A stretch of DNA of 64,000 bases, taken from NCBI GenBank assembly GCA_021793155.1, contig JAJYTF010000001.1, positions 284,375 to 348,374 on the forward strand, read 5' to 3'. A program made the position numbers and the translations under genes. Below are positions 8,700-17,462 of the stretch, one piece after another. The notes beneath the pieces are model-generated. The model searched no databases. It was not told the origin of the DNA and saw nothing but the letters and a program-made list of their open reading frames with translations. Numbering within the stretch: position 1 is the stretch's first letter; each line of letters opens with the position of its first letter. The stretch comes from Pseudomonadota bacterium (GTDB lineage Bacteria > Pseudomonadota > Alphaproteobacteria > Rhodospirillales > Magnetospirillaceae).

Positions 8700-9548
8700 A
8701 TGACCAAGGTCGATTTGGATCATCTGAGGACCTGGGTCGGCAAGGAAAGCCAGATTGCCGATGATCTCTGCGTGTTCCCGACACGGGCACTCGCCGCCGC
8801 TCTTGATCGCGACGTCACGCCTGGGAAGGGCGACCGCCTGCCGCTGCCTTGGCATTGGTTATATTTTCTCGATGTGCCGATGGCCAATGCGACAGGTCCC
8901 GACGGCCACCCGAAAAAGGGCGATTCTCTGCCACCCGTTCCCTTGGCGCGTCGCATGTGGGCGGCGGGCAGCCTCCACGTCGAAAATTCACTCATCCTTG
9001 GTACTGCAGCCTATAAACGGTCCAAGATTCGTTCGATTGATTTCAAGGAAGGAAAATCCGGCCCACTGGTGTTTGTTAATGTTGACCATCTGATTTATCA
9101 GAATGAGCGACTCTGCATATCTGAGGAACAAAGTATTGTTTACCGGGAGATGCCTGACGGTCCGACACCGTTGCCGCCTGGGGAGATTGCGCCGAACGAC
9201 TGGGATTGGGCCAAGACCGTCACGCCTGATCCTGTTTTTTTATTTCGATTTTCAGCGCTGACCTACAACGGGCATCGTATTCATTACGATAGGGACTACG
9301 CGACGCAGAAGGAACATTATCCTGGACTCGTCGTCCACGGCCCTTTGCTTGCGACCCTGCTGCTGGATCTTGCCACCACCAACTGTTCTGACAAGCAGAT
9401 CAGGGAATTTAACTTCCGTGCCGTCCGGCCGATTTTCGATCTTGCCCCGTTCCAGTTGCGTGGCAAGCGCCACGGCAACCAGGTGAAGCTTTGGGCAGTC
9501 GATCCCCAAGGATTTATCGCCACATCGGCGACGTGTGTCTTGGTGTGA
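8700..9548 (+). CDS. MaoC/HTD2-type hydratase resembling mesaconyl-C4-CoA hydratase
   Basis: A 282-residue double-hotdog protein. The C-terminal half contains ALTYNGHRIHYDRDYA and HYPGLVVHGPLLATLLLD, the pattern seen in mesaconyl-C4-CoA (3-methylfumaryl-CoA) and itaconyl-CoA hydratases; the N-terminal half is a degenerate hotdog. These enzymes hydrate a C5 unsaturated dicarboxylyl-CoA to citramalyl-CoA. The gene directly downstream is a CitE-like lyase that could split citramalyl-CoA into acetyl-CoA and pyruvate, so the pair makes biochemical sense. A GGAGGGG site lies 12 bases before the ATG. The fold is secure; the substrate rests on similarity and the neighbour. Confidence 0.8.
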   Translation: MTKVDLDHLRTWVGKESQIADDLCVFPTRALAAALDRDVTPGKGDRLPLPWHWLYFLDVPMANATGPDGHPKKGDSLPPVPLARRMWAAGSLHVENSLILGTAAYKRSKIRSIDFKEGKSGPLVFVNVDHLIYQNERLCISEEQSIVYREMPDGPTPLPPGEIAPNDWDWAKTVTPDPVFLFRFSALTYNGHRIHYDRDYATQKEHYPGLVVHGPLLATLLLDLATTNCSDKQIREFNFRAVRPIFDLAPFQLRGKRHGNQVKLWAVDPQGFIATSATCVLV

Positions 9549-9557
9549 GGGCCTGCT

Positions 9558-10454
9558 ATGCCAGGAATATTCCCGATTTGGCGTTCTATGTTGTTCGTTC
9601 CGGCGCAAATCGAGAAATTTGTCGCCAAAGCACACACCCGTGGGGCCGATGCCTACATCCTCGACCTGGAAGACAGCGTGCCCGCCAGCCGGAAGGACGT
9701 GGCACGGTCCATGATCGTCGCCGATGCGCGGCAGGTATCGCGGTCGGGCGCGGCCGTCCTTGTCCGCATCAACCAGCCCTGGACGGTCAGCCAACGAGAC
9801 TTGGCGGCGGTCGTCGGTCGAGGAGTGCGTGCCATCGTCCTGCCGAAAGTCAATTGTCCTGACTACGTTCGCGCCGTGGCGCAAGAGATCGATTCGCTCG
9901 AGGCGGAGCGGGACGTTGCCGCAGGCCACACTTTGTTGATAGCGCAGATCGAGGACGTTGACGCCCTGGCACGGCTTGACGAGATCGCCGCAAGTTCCTC
10001 GCGATTGATGGGCATGACGCTGGGTTCGGAAGACTTTTCGGCATCGGTCGGCATGGAACCGATTCCCGCCGCGTTGTTTGCTCCCAATCAGTCGATCGTC
10101 TTCGCGTGTCGGCGTGCCGGCATTCTGCCATTTGGATTCCCTGCGTCGATCGCCGACTATGCCGAGATCGGGGACTTTCGCGCGACGATAAAGTTGGCGC
10201 GTCAATTGGGCTTTGTCGGCGCCTTCTGCATTCATCCGTCACAGGTCGCCGTCCTGAACGAGGAATTCGCGCCGACGCCAAATGAAATCGAGCATGCGCG
10301 CGGACTTGTCTCCGCCTATGAGCAAGCGTTGAAACAAGGGCGTGGCGCCGCAGAATATAGAGGAAAAATGATCGACCCGCCGGTCGTGATGAGGGCTCAG
10401 GAGCTGTTGCGTCGGGCCTGTCATCTCGAAATAAGTGGTCTTGCAAAAAAATAG
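9558..10454 (+). CDS. CitE-like lyase (HpcH/HpaI family), possible citramalyl-CoA lyase
   Basis: A 298-residue TIM-barrel lyase. RSMLFVPAQIEKF near the start, YILDLEDSVPASRKD near 33 (metal-binding acidic residues), GMTLGSEDFSASVGM near 152 and FCIHPSQVAVLNEEF near 222 are the family hallmarks. Members cleave citryl-, malyl-, citramalyl- or HMG-type CoA esters with Mg. Next to the mesaconyl-CoA-hydratase-like gene, the most likely substrate is citramalyl-CoA, giving acetyl-CoA and pyruvate. Start ATG at 9558 is nine bases after the preceding stop, so the genes are co-transcribed. Confidence 0.82.
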   Translation: MPGIFPIWRSMLFVPAQIEKFVAKAHTRGADAYILDLEDSVPASRKDVARSMIVADARQVSRSGAAVLVRINQPWTVSQRDLAAVVGRGVRAIVLPKVNCPDYVRAVAQEIDSLEAERDVAAGHTLLIAQIEDVDALARLDEIAASSSRLMGMTLGSEDFSASVGMEPIPAALFAPNQSIVFACRRAGILPFGFPASIADYAEIGDFRATIKLARQLGFVGAFCIHPSQVAVLNEEFAPTPNEIEHARGLVSAYEQALKQGRGAAEYRGKMIDPPVVMRAQELLRRACHLEISGLAKK

Positions 10455-10485
10455 GTAAACAAGAAATGCCCTAGGGAGGGTGGTT

Positions 10486-12168
10486 ATGACAATGAATATA
10501 AGTATGAGATCACAGATCGCATTCATACTATTATGTATTGTTGGGTTGATTGTTGCATTTAGCGGAGTAATTTGGGTTTCAGTGGAGGGGATGTCGGTAG
10601 CGGCAAACGACATGGGGCGAGGGAAGGATGTTGTGTCCGACATTCAGTCGCCGCCACTGACAGTTATCGAGGCTGAGCTAACGGTCTTACAACTGCAGGA
10701 TGCGCAGTCGGACGAGGTGGCGGCGCTGCTGGCGAAGCTCGCTGAATTAAAGAGCGATTACGATGAAAGGAATGCGTTCTGGGCGCAGGAACCGCTTGAT
10801 CCCATCGTCAAGAAGGAATTGCTTGGGGAGCAAAAACGGTGGGCTGACGAGTTCTGGACGCTGGTTCAGGGCGATTTTGTCAGGGCCGTGGAGCATGGTG
10901 ACAACAAGCAGGTACGGCAAATCGCGGCCGAACTGACCAGACTGTATCTCGCTCATCGCAATGGCGTTTACGGCACCCTCAACATAGCCGTCAAATACGC
11001 GGATGGAAAACTAGCTTCTCTAAATGACACATCGGGAATCGTGCGGCGGCATATTCTGGTGCTTGCTGGCGGAGGTGTGCTCATGAGCTTGCTGATCATG
11101 TTTTGGCTTGTTCGGCGCATCACGGGGCCGATTCTGAAAATCGAGAACGTCACGCGTAGCCTCGCTGAAGGCGACCACTTGGTCGCCATTCCGGGATTGC
11201 AGCGCAGAGACGAGATCGGAACTCTTGCGAAAGCAATCGACGTGCTGAAACAAAGGTCGGCCGAGGCAGTGCGATTGGCCTCTGAACAGGACCGTCTCAA
11301 AGCCGAGGCGGCGCAGGAACGGCAGGGGGCGATGCAGAGATTGGCGGCTGAGTTCGAAGTTTCGGTCAAATGCATGATCGATGGGATGGCATCTTCCGCT
11401 GGCGAGATGGAAGCCTCCGCCAACGCAATGATGGCGGCAGCCTCTACGGCCGACGACGATACCGCGAGGGCGGCTGTGGCGGCGGAGCAGACAAGTGCCA
11501 ATGTTGGAGCCGTGGCCTCTGCAACCGAGGAGCTTTCTTCTTCGATCCAAGAGATCGGCCACCAAGTAGCCCACTCCTCACAAGTCGCGGCCGACGCCGT
11601 CTCGGAGGTTGACCGTGTCGGTTCCGCCATGAAAGCGCTCTCGGACTCGGCCAAGCGGGTTGGCGACATCGTGGCGCTGATCAACGGCATCGCCGCCCAG
11701 ACCAATCTGCTTGCGCTGAACGCAACCATCGAGGCGGCCCGTGCGGGCGAGGCGGGCAAAGGATTTGCCGTAGTTGCGTCGGAGGTAAAGTCATTGGCCA
11801 CCCAAACTGGTAAAGCGACGGAGGAAATTCAGACGACGGTGGCTGAAATCCAGTCGATGACGGTAGTGGCTGTCTCGGCCATCGAGGGCATCGCCGGCAC
11901 CGTGACGCGGATGAACCAGGTCGCAACCATGGTTGCTGCGGCTGTCGAGGAACAGGGTGCGGCGACCCGTGAAATCGCATCGAGCATAGAACAAGCGGCA
12001 GAGGGCGCCCAGCGGGTCTCAGGCAACGTCACGGCCGCGCACCGGGCGGTCGGAGAAACTGGAGGTCTTGCCAACAACGTTCTCGAAACAGCAGGCAAAC
12101 TTTCTCGCGCTGCCGAGCTGTTACAATCCGAAGTCGAAATATTTTTGTCCGGTGTCCGTGCTGCATAA
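10486..12168 (+). CDS. Methyl-accepting chemotaxis protein
   Basis: A 560-residue chemoreceptor. Order: a first membrane helix near residues 8-30, a periplasmic four-helix-bundle sensor to about 185, a second membrane helix near 190-208, a HAMP domain ([20 protein letters not shown]) and a cytoplasmic signalling domain whose hairpin tip reads [23 protein letters not shown] at 10486 follows AGGGAGG at good spacing; a GTG two codons earlier is less likely. It lies 31 bases after the CitE-like gene with no terminator between, so it may be expressed with the catabolic operon. It could therefore steer the cell towards the substrate or a pathway intermediate. The ligand cannot be predicted. Confidence 0.93.
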   Translation: MTMNISMRSQIAFILLCIVGLIVAFSGVIWVSVEGMSVAANDMGRGKDVVSDIQSPPLTVIEAELTVLQLQDAQSDEVAALLAKLAELKSDYDERNAFWAQEPLDPIVKKELLGEQKRWADEFWTLVQGDFVRAVEHGDNKQVRQIAAELTRLYLAHRNGVYGTLNIAVKYADGKLASLNDTSGIVRRHILVLAGGGVLMSLLIMFWLVRRITGPILKIENVTRSLAEGDHLVAIPGLQRRDEIGTLAKAIDVLKQRSAEAVRLASEQDRLKAEAAQERQGAMQRLAAEFEVSVKCMIDGMASSAGEMEASANAMMAAASTADDDTARAAVAAEQTSANVGAVASATEELSSSIQEIGHQVAHSSQVAADAVSEVDRVGSAMKALSDSAKRVGDIVALINGIAAQTNLLALNATIEAARAGEAGKGFAVVASEVKSLATQTGKATEEIQTTVAEIQSMTVVAVSAIEGIAGTVTRMNQVATMVAAAVEEQGAATREIASSIEQAAEGAQRVSGNVTAAHRAVGETGGLANNVLETAGKLSRAAELLQSEVEIFLSGVRAA

Positions 12169-12276
12169 TAATTAAGTGATGTATCGACTGTGCAATTGCG
12201 CATATATCGCATAATTGCTTCTTCTTGTTAAGACGATGAAAGTGGGTCTCTTGCGGAACCCGAAGGGAATGCGGCG

Positions 12277-12660
12277 ATGGCACTAAAAAATATACTTGTG
12301 TATGTGGACAACACCGAGGCATTCGTCACGAGAATGGGAGTCGCGACTGCCCTGGCTACGGTTCATGGCGCTTGCGTGACGGGTCTCTATGTTCGTCCGA
12401 TCTTGGAAGTCCCTCGCATCGCCGATTCCGTGGGTGGACGGGAATTGGTTGAGAGCCTGCGCCAAGGGGCAGAGCGGCAGGCCCACGGTCTGCATGAGAA
12501 ATTCCGTTCTCTCGTTGATCCCAAGGTCCCGGCCGAATGGGTTGACGTGTCGGGCAATGTTGTCGAATCGCTTGTGAAGCAGGCTCGCTACACCGACCTC
12601 GTAATCGTGGGGCAATCGCCCGTTCTGGACGGGCTGAGCAGGACACCAGGACACAATTGA
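12277..12660 (+). CDS. UspA-family protein, N-terminal half of a split tandem UspA
   Basis: This 127-residue frame is a first universal-stress-protein domain (NILVYVDNTEAFVTRMG at the start, TDLVIVGQSPVLDG near the end). The usual relatives are single proteins of about 280 residues with two Usp domains. Here the reading frame stops at 12660, and the second domain continues in another frame from 12657 with a four-base overlap. The gene is thus either a frameshifted tandem UspA or two translationally coupled halves. Its role would be stress-related nucleotide binding; no tie to the catabolic pathway is evident. Confidence 0.75.
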   Translation: MALKNILVYVDNTEAFVTRMGVATALATVHGACVTGLYVRPILEVPRIADSVGGRELVESLRQGAERQAHGLHEKFRSLVDPKVPAEWVDVSGNVVESLVKQARYTDLVIVGQSPVLDGLSRTPGHN

Positions 12661-13112
12661 GTAACCACCTGGTCCTCAGTTCAGGCCAGCCGATCATTGT
12701 GGTGCCTGAAGGTTACTCGACTGCGCCGAAGTTCGAGCGGGTTGTCATCGCCTGGAACGGAAGTCGTGAGGCGGTTCGAGCGGTCAGTGATGCAATTCCC
12801 ATTCTGCAGCGTGCTGAATTCGTTGAGGTCCTTATGATTTCAGCGACTCAAGTAGAACCAGCCACGCAGCCTCAGGGAGTCAAGATCTGCGCTCACTTGG
12901 CCGAACACGGTATCGGCGCAACCGGCACGGTCGTGGCGGATCAAGCTGCTGTTGGTGTCGGAGGGCTGATCCTGGCCCGGGCACTCGAACAGCGGGCCGA
13001 TCTAATCGTAATGGGGGCTTACGGCCGGTCCAGGGTAAGGGAAGCCCTTTTGGGTGGCACGAGTGACCAAGTTCTGACTGAGGCGAAGATACTCACTTTG
13101 ATGTCCCACTGA
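12657..13112 (+). CDS. UspA-family protein, C-terminal half of a split tandem UspA
   Basis: This 151-residue frame starts at a TTG that overlaps the stop codon of the previous frame. It carries the second Usp domain: FERVVIAWNGSREAVRAV, then DLIVMGAYGRSRVREALLGGTSDQVL (the G-x2-G-x9-G-S/T nucleotide-binding pattern), ending LTLMSH as in tandem UspA proteins. The upstream part LVLSSGQPIIVVPEGY is the usual linker between the two domains, which shows that the break lies inside what is normally one gene. Confidence 0.75.
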   Translation: MSNHLVLSSGQPIIVVPEGYSTAPKFERVVIAWNGSREAVRAVSDAIPILQRAEFVEVLMISATQVEPATQPQGVKICAHLAEHGIGATGTVVADQAAVGVGGLILARALEQRADLIVMGAYGRSRVREALLGGTSDQVLTEAKILTLMSH

Positions 13113-13201
13113 CAGTCGCGACCAGCCGCGGGTGGGGCAATCCAATAAATCTTCGAGGCGGTGGACGAATAGCCCTGGCACCATGACAAAGGAGAGTTGC
13201 G

Positions 13202-13525
13202 GTGACTTATGTCGTGACCGAATCGTGCATCAAATGCAAATTTACCGCCTGTGTCGAAGTCTGTCCGACGGACGCTTTTCGCGAAGGGCCGAACTTCCTC
13301 GTCATCGATCCGAAATGGTGCATAGACTGTTCACAGTGTTCCGCAGAATGCCCGGCAAAGGCGATTGAACGTGACGACGCGCTGCCGGAGGAGCTAAAGC
13401 ATTTCATCGCTCTCAATGCCGAATTGGCAAAATCATGGCCAGTGATTACTCAGCGAAAGACGCCACCCGTCGATGCCGACGAATGGCTATTGGTCAAAGA
13501 TAAGCTGAAGTTTCTTGAGCGGTAA
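13202..13525 (+). CDS. fdxA: Seven-iron ferredoxin (FdxA type)
   Basis: A 107-residue ferredoxin with two cluster motifs: CIKCKFTACVEVCP at residues 9-22 and CIDCSQCSAECP at about 40-51, as in the [3Fe-4S][4Fe-4S] ferredoxins. The C-terminal tail of about 55 residues is typical of FdxA. GTG start with GGAGAG upstream. Possible electron carrier for the radical SAM enzyme or respiratory reductases; no direct partner is adjacent. Confidence 0.9.
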   Translation: MTYVVTESCIKCKFTACVEVCPTDAFREGPNFLVIDPKWCIDCSQCSAECPAKAIERDDALPEELKHFIALNAELAKSWPVITQRKTPPVDADEWLLVKDKLKFLER

Positions 13526-13535
13526 TCGTTGTTCT

Positions 13536-14339
13536 TTATTGAGAGCCGCTCAAATCCGTAATCCCGGAAGCTCTGTTGGCCACTTCCTTGACAATCGTCT
13601 TAAGCGATTCGAGTTCTCGGCTGAAGCGGTCGGTCGGGCCGGCAATGCTGAGTGCGGCGACACAACGACGGCCGCTGTCAAAGACTGGTGCCGCCACGGC
13701 CGACAGGCCCTTCATGCTGACGTCCAGCGAGTACGACAGCCCTTCGTCATGGATCCGTGCAATGTCCTTCTTGAGTGACTTGCGCGTGATCGGTATGACG
13801 GTCTTCAGCTTGAAGGAAACCGTTGAGAGGTAATCGGCCTGTCGCTTCTTGTCGGCGAATGCGAGCAGGAGTCGGCCACCAGTGGTGACGTACAGCGGTC
13901 GTGTCGTGCCAACCGGAATCTGGTAACGGACAGGGTGGGGACTGTTCATGACCTCGACATAGGAAATAACTTCCCCGGCCCAGTCCGGTACCCCAAGCAG
14001 AACCGTCTCCTCGGTACGGCGACACAACTCTTCCATGAACGGGCGGATCATCTTCGGGAAATCCCACGCCGCCAGCACCTCGGCTGACAGCCTGAACATG
14101 GTTGGCCCCAGCCGATAGGTACCATTTCCGTGGAGGAGATAGGCATCGGCGACCAGCGGTCTCAGCAAGTTCAAAAGACTGCTCTTCGGCGTGTCCAAAG
14201 CAATGTTGAGTTCTGCCAGCGACATCCCTTCGGGTGCCCGCGATAGGACGCCAAACAGCCCGAGCAGCCGGGTCAGCGAGCGCGGGCCGGTGACGTCCCG
14301 TTCGACCTCGATGGTTGTCTCTTCCTGCGAGTTTGCCAT
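13536..14339 (-). CDS. IclR-family transcriptional regulator, candidate master regulator of the island
   Basis: A 267-residue IclR protein: winged helix-turn-helix in residues 15-75 (LTRLLGLFGVLSRAPEGMSL), then an effector domain with PVGTTRPLYVTTGGRLLLAF and GLSYSLDVSMKGLSAVAAPVF. I place the start at ATG 14339 (MANSQEET), which has GAAGG upstream and gives normal length; an earlier ATG at 14375 is possible. It is the only dedicated transcription-regulator gene inside the 2.7-57.4 kb region that carries the repeated 13-bp operator. IclR proteins bind odd palindromes such as the KdgR site, which suits that motif. One operator lies 124 bases upstream, in the divergent promoter region. The link to the motif is inference. 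Confidence 0.9.
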   Translation of the reverse strand: MANSQEETTIEVERDVTGPRSLTRLLGLFGVLSRAPEGMSLAELNIALDTPKSSLLNLLRPLVADAYLLHGNGTYRLGPTMFRLSAEVLAAWDFPKMIRPFMEELCRRTEETVLLGVPDWAGEVISYVEVMNSPHPVRYQIPVGTTRPLYVTTGGRLLLAFADKKRQADYLSTVSFKLKTVIPITRKSLKKDIARIHDEGLSYSLDVSMKGLSAVAAPVFDSGRRCVAALSIAGPTDRFSRELESLKTIVKEVANRASGITDLSGSQ

Positions 14340-14428
14340 GCGCCTTCGTTCTCCAATTGTCGCATTGGATAGCATATGAACCGGCCCCCGCCTAGTGCCC
14401 TGTTGGCCTGCTCCCGGCTCGTCATGCT

Positions 14429-14475
14429 TTGACCCTTGGAAAAAGTCTGCTATATATATTTCCGAACGACGTTCA
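14429..14475 (+). promoter_or_regulatory. Promoter and operator for the acyl-CoA carboxylase operon
   Basis: TTGACC (14429-14434), a run of TATATATATT (14451-14460) giving a -10 at 16 to 18 bases, then operator CGAACGACGTTCA (14463-14475). It lies between the divergent IclR and carboxylase genes and could serve autoregulation as well. Confidence 0.7.
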
Positions 14476-14489
14476 AATATATCGGCTTC

Positions 14490-14515
14490 GAAGATGCGGG
14501 TTGAAGATGCGGGTT
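14490..14515 (+). repeat. Perfect 13-bp tandem duplication at the carboxylase start codon
   Basis: GAAGATGCGGGTT occurs twice in a row (14490-14502 and 14503-14515). Each copy holds an ATG. The second (14507) opens the carboxylase gene. The first (14494) is in another frame and gives a 14-codon reading frame that stops at 14538 inside the carboxylase gene. Confidence 0.85.
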
Positions 14516-16129
14516 ATAGAATCTCTTGTGGACCGTGACGGCGAAAGCTACCGGCAAAATCGCGCGGGAATGCTGGATCTGATCGCCGAAGTGCGGGCAC
14601 TCGAGGCGCGAGCGGTGAGTGCTTCGGAAAAATCCGCACAGCGTTTTGCCAAGCGTGGGCAAATTCTGCCGCGCGAGAGGCTTGCCCGACTGCTCGATCC
14701 CGGTAGCCCGTTTCTGGAATTGGCGGCTCTTGCCGGGTACTGCGGGGTTGAAAACCCAGATCCGGAAACGAGCATTCCGGGTAGCGCCATCATAGCGGGC
14801 ATCGGCTTCGTGAGCGGCACCCGAGTAATGGTGGTGGTGAATGACTCGGGGATCAACGCCGGGGCGATGCAGAACTATTCCGGCCGCAAGGTCATGCGGT
14901 GTCAGGAAATCGCGCTAGAGAACAATCTGCCCTACATTCAGCTTGTGGAAAGCGCGGGGGGCAATCTGCGCGGCAGTTACCTCGTCGAACGGTTCATTGT
15001 CGGCGGTGGCATGTTCCGCAATCTGGCGCGACTATCGGCGGCCGGCCTTCCGGTGATTGCCGTCGTGCACGGGTCGTCCACAGCGGGCGGCGCGTATCTT
15101 CCCGGGCTTTCGGACTACGTCATCATGGTGCGCGGGCGTGCCCGCGCCTTCCTTGCAGGTCCGCCGTTGCTCAAGGCAGCGACCGGCGAAATCGCGACGG
15201 AAGAAGAACTGGGCGGTGCCGACATGCACGCCCGCGTGTCGGGACTCGGCGACTATGTCGCCGAAAGCGACGCCGACGCGATTTCCATTGCCCGTGACGT
15301 GGTCCATGGTCTCGACTGGAATCGCGCCTCCTCGGTGAGGCGCCATGGCCCCGAGCCGCTGCTCGATCCGGATGACATCCCGGGAATAGTGCCGCTGGAT
15401 TACCGCAAACCGGTCGATATGCGTGAAGTCATCGGACGTATCGCCGACGCGTCACAATTCAGTGACTTTCGCCCGACTTATGGTGCGCCGACGGTCTGCG
15501 GCACCGGTTTCATCGAAGGTCACGCGACGGGATTTATCACCAACAACGGTCCTCTTGATCCGCAGGGGTCGACCAAGGTGGCGCAATTCATTCAGCTGTG
15601 TGACCAGGGCGGAATTCCTATCGTCTATTTGCAAAACATCACCGGTTTCATCGTTGGGCGAGCCTCGGAAGAAGCGGGGATGATCAAACACGGAGCGAAG
15701 CTGATTCAGGCGCTCAGCAATGCCCGGGTGCCACAGATCACCGTCATGTGCGGAGCCTCTTTCGGTGCCGGGAATTACGGTATGTGCGGTCGAGCTTTTG
15801 CGCCGCGGTTCGTCTTTTCGTGGCCCAACGCAAAGACGGGCGTGATGGGTGGCGAACAAGCGGCAAACACCATGGCGATCGTCGCCGAAGAAAGCGCCAA
15901 ACGTAACGGGAGGCCACTCGATCGAGACCGGATCGAGGAAGAGAAGCGAGGAATTGTTGAAACATTCGAACGTCAGATGGGTGCCGTCCACACCAGTAGC
16001 CTGCTGCTCGATGATGGCGTGATCGATCCTCGCGACACGCGCCGCGTTCTTGCAATAGCGCTGGCGACGTGCCGGGAGGGAGAGGGAAAGCAACTGCGGC
16101 CAGTTCAATACGGCGTGGCCCGCCTCTAG
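14507..16129 (+). CDS. Acyl-CoA carboxylase carboxyltransferase (beta) subunit, MCC/geranyl-CoA carboxylase type
   Basis: A 540-residue carboxyltransferase that moves CO2 from biotin to an acyl-CoA. The N-half holds VVVNDSGINAGAMQNYSGRK and VESAGGNLRG. The stretch FLAGPPLLKAATGEIATEEELGG is characteristic of 3-methylcrotonyl- and geranyl-CoA carboxylases (LiuB, AtuC) rather than propionyl-CoA carboxylase. The C-half has the second acyl-binding region (NITGFIVGR, GASFGAGNYGMCGRAF). Partners follow: an AtuD/LiuA-like dehydrogenase and the biotin-carrying alpha subunit. The start at 14507 was chosen by homologue length. Whether the substrate is 3-methylcrotonyl-CoA or a larger prenyl-type CoA cannot be decided by eye. 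Confidence 0.9.
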   Translation: MRVIESLVDRDGESYRQNRAGMLDLIAEVRALEARAVSASEKSAQRFAKRGQILPRERLARLLDPGSPFLELAALAGYCGVENPDPETSIPGSAIIAGIGFVSGTRVMVVVNDSGINAGAMQNYSGRKVMRCQEIALENNLPYIQLVESAGGNLRGSYLVERFIVGGGMFRNLARLSAAGLPVIAVVHGSSTAGGAYLPGLSDYVIMVRGRARAFLAGPPLLKAATGEIATEEELGGADMHARVSGLGDYVAESDADAISIARDVVHGLDWNRASSVRRHGPEPLLDPDDIPGIVPLDYRKPVDMREVIGRIADASQFSDFRPTYGAPTVCGTGFIEGHATGFITNNGPLDPQGSTKVAQFIQLCDQGGIPIVYLQNITGFIVGRASEEAGMIKHGAKLIQALSNARVPQITVMCGASFGAGNYGMCGRAFAPRFVFSWPNAKTGVMGGEQAANTMAIVAEESAKRNGRPLDRDRIEEEKRGIVETFERQMGAVHTSSLLLDDGVIDPRDTRRVLAIALATCREGEGKQLRPVQYGVARL

Positions 16130-16136
16130 TCATGCC

Positions 16137-16186
16137 AAATATTCATGTGCCGTAGAGTGTTTTATTTTTGGCGCGTATGAATATTT
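16137..16186. repeat. Inverted repeat between the carboxylase beta and dehydrogenase genes
   Basis: AAATATTCAT (16137-16146) is repeated inverted as ATGAATATTT (16177-16186) across 30 bases. It is AT-rich and has no T-tract. It could be a weak processing stem or a protein site; the function is unknown. Confidence 0.35.
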
Positions 16187-16274
16187 ATGATGTGTACTAG
16201 CCTTTTGCGCCAAATGGCTGAGGCAGATATGCGTGGCAATGCTATGCCAACAATGAGTAATTACGGAGAGCGGA

Positions 16275-17462
16275 ATGCACTTCACGGGTGAACACGTCGC
16301 GCTGCAAGATAGTATTAAGCAGTTCGTGGCCAGAGAAATCAATCCGTACATCGACGAGTGGGAGAAGGCGGGGATCTTTCCCGCGCATGAACTGTTTCGC
16401 AAAGCAGGCGAAATGGGGTTCTTGGGTATTACCAAGCCCGTCGAGTATGGTGGTCTGGCACTCGACTTCTCATACGAGATCGCTTACTGCGAGGCAATCG
16501 GGAGCATTGCCGCACAGGGTGTGGCCACAGCCTTCAATGTGCAGACCGATATGGCGACTCCAGCGCTCGCTCGCTTCGGGTCCGATGAATTGCGGCGTGA
16601 ATTTCTCGTGCCTTCGGTTACCGGTGAGTACGTTGCGTGCATCGGAGTTTCCGAGACCGGCGCTGGTTCCGACGTGGCGACGCTGAAGACGAGGGCCCGC
16701 CAGGACGGCGACGACTACGTGATCAACGGCAGCAAAATGTGGATCACTAACGGTACGCAGGCCGACTGGATCTGTCTCCTCGCCAATACCAGCGATGGTG
16801 TGCCCCACCGCAACAAGTCCCTGATCTGCGTGCGGTTGCGCCAAGACGGGAAATTGGTTCCTGGTGTGAGCATGCAGAAGATCGAGAAAATCGGTATGTG
16901 GTCCTCCGATACGGCTCAGATTTTCTTCGATGATGTGCGGGTGCCACAGCGCAATCGCATCGGTGAAGAGGGTAAGGGCTTTACTTACCAGATGCTGCAA
17001 TTTCAGGAAGAACGTCTGACGGCGGCCACTCGCCGCCTCACGGTTCTCAGCCAAGTCATCGAGGATACCATCGAATATACTCGTAATCGGATGGTCTTCG
17101 GAAAGCCTATCCTGGACAATCAAGTCGTTCATTTCCGCCTGGCTGAATTGAAGACGGAAATCGAGGCATTGCGGGCGCTGATTTACCGTGCCGGGGACCT
17201 GCACATGGCTGGCCAGGACATGACCGAGCTTGCGTCGATGGCCAAGCTCAAGGTGGGGCGGCTATGCCGTGAAGTCACCGACTCCTGCCTGCAATACTGG
17301 GGCGGAATGGGCTTCACGCTGGAGAATCCAGTTTCGCGCGCCTACCGCGACCTGCGCATCGTTTCAATCGGAGGGGGCGCCGATGAAATCATGCTGCAAA
17401 TCATTTGTAAGCACATGGGTATCCTTCCCAAGCGCACGACGCTCAGCGGACAGAGTGCGTAA
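16275..17462 (+). CDS. Acyl-CoA dehydrogenase of the citronellyl-CoA (AtuD) / isovaleryl-CoA type
   Basis: A 395-residue dehydrogenase. The usual C-terminal catalytic glutamate is absent (SIGGGADEIMLQ), while QFQEERLTAATRR supplies a glutamate at the helix-G position used by isovaleryl-CoA and long-chain dehydrogenases and by AtuD. Other marks are CIGVSETGAGSDVATL and NRMVFGKPILDNQ. Position between the carboxylase subunits matches liu and atu clusters, where this enzyme makes the 2,3-unsaturated ester that is then carboxylated. An NGAGAG site (TTACGGAGAG) precedes the ATG. Its stop overlaps the ATG of the next gene by one base. Confidence 0.9.
   Translation: MHFTGEHVALQDSIKQFVAREINPYIDEWEKAGIFPAHELFRKAGEMGFLGITKPVEYGGLALDFSYEIAYCEAIGSIAAQGVATAFNVQTDMATPALARFGSDELRREFLVPSVTGEYVACIGVSETGAGSDVATLKTRARQDGDDYVINGSKMWITNGTQADWICLLANTSDGVPHRNKSLICVRLRQDGKLVPGVSMQKIEKIGMWSSDTAQIFFDDVRVPQRNRIGEEGKGFTYQMLQFQEERLTAATRRLTVLSQVIEDTIEYTRNRMVFGKPILDNQVVHFRLAELKTEIEALRALIYRAGDLHMAGQDMTELASMAKLKVGRLCREVTDSCLQYWGGMGFTLENPVSRAYRDLRIVSIGGGADEIMLQIICKHMGILPKRTTLSGQSA

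Noticed and set aside
16137..16186. Insertion-sequence end or terminator
   Set aside because: The inverted repeat is short and AT-rich, with no transposase, no target duplication and no T-tract.
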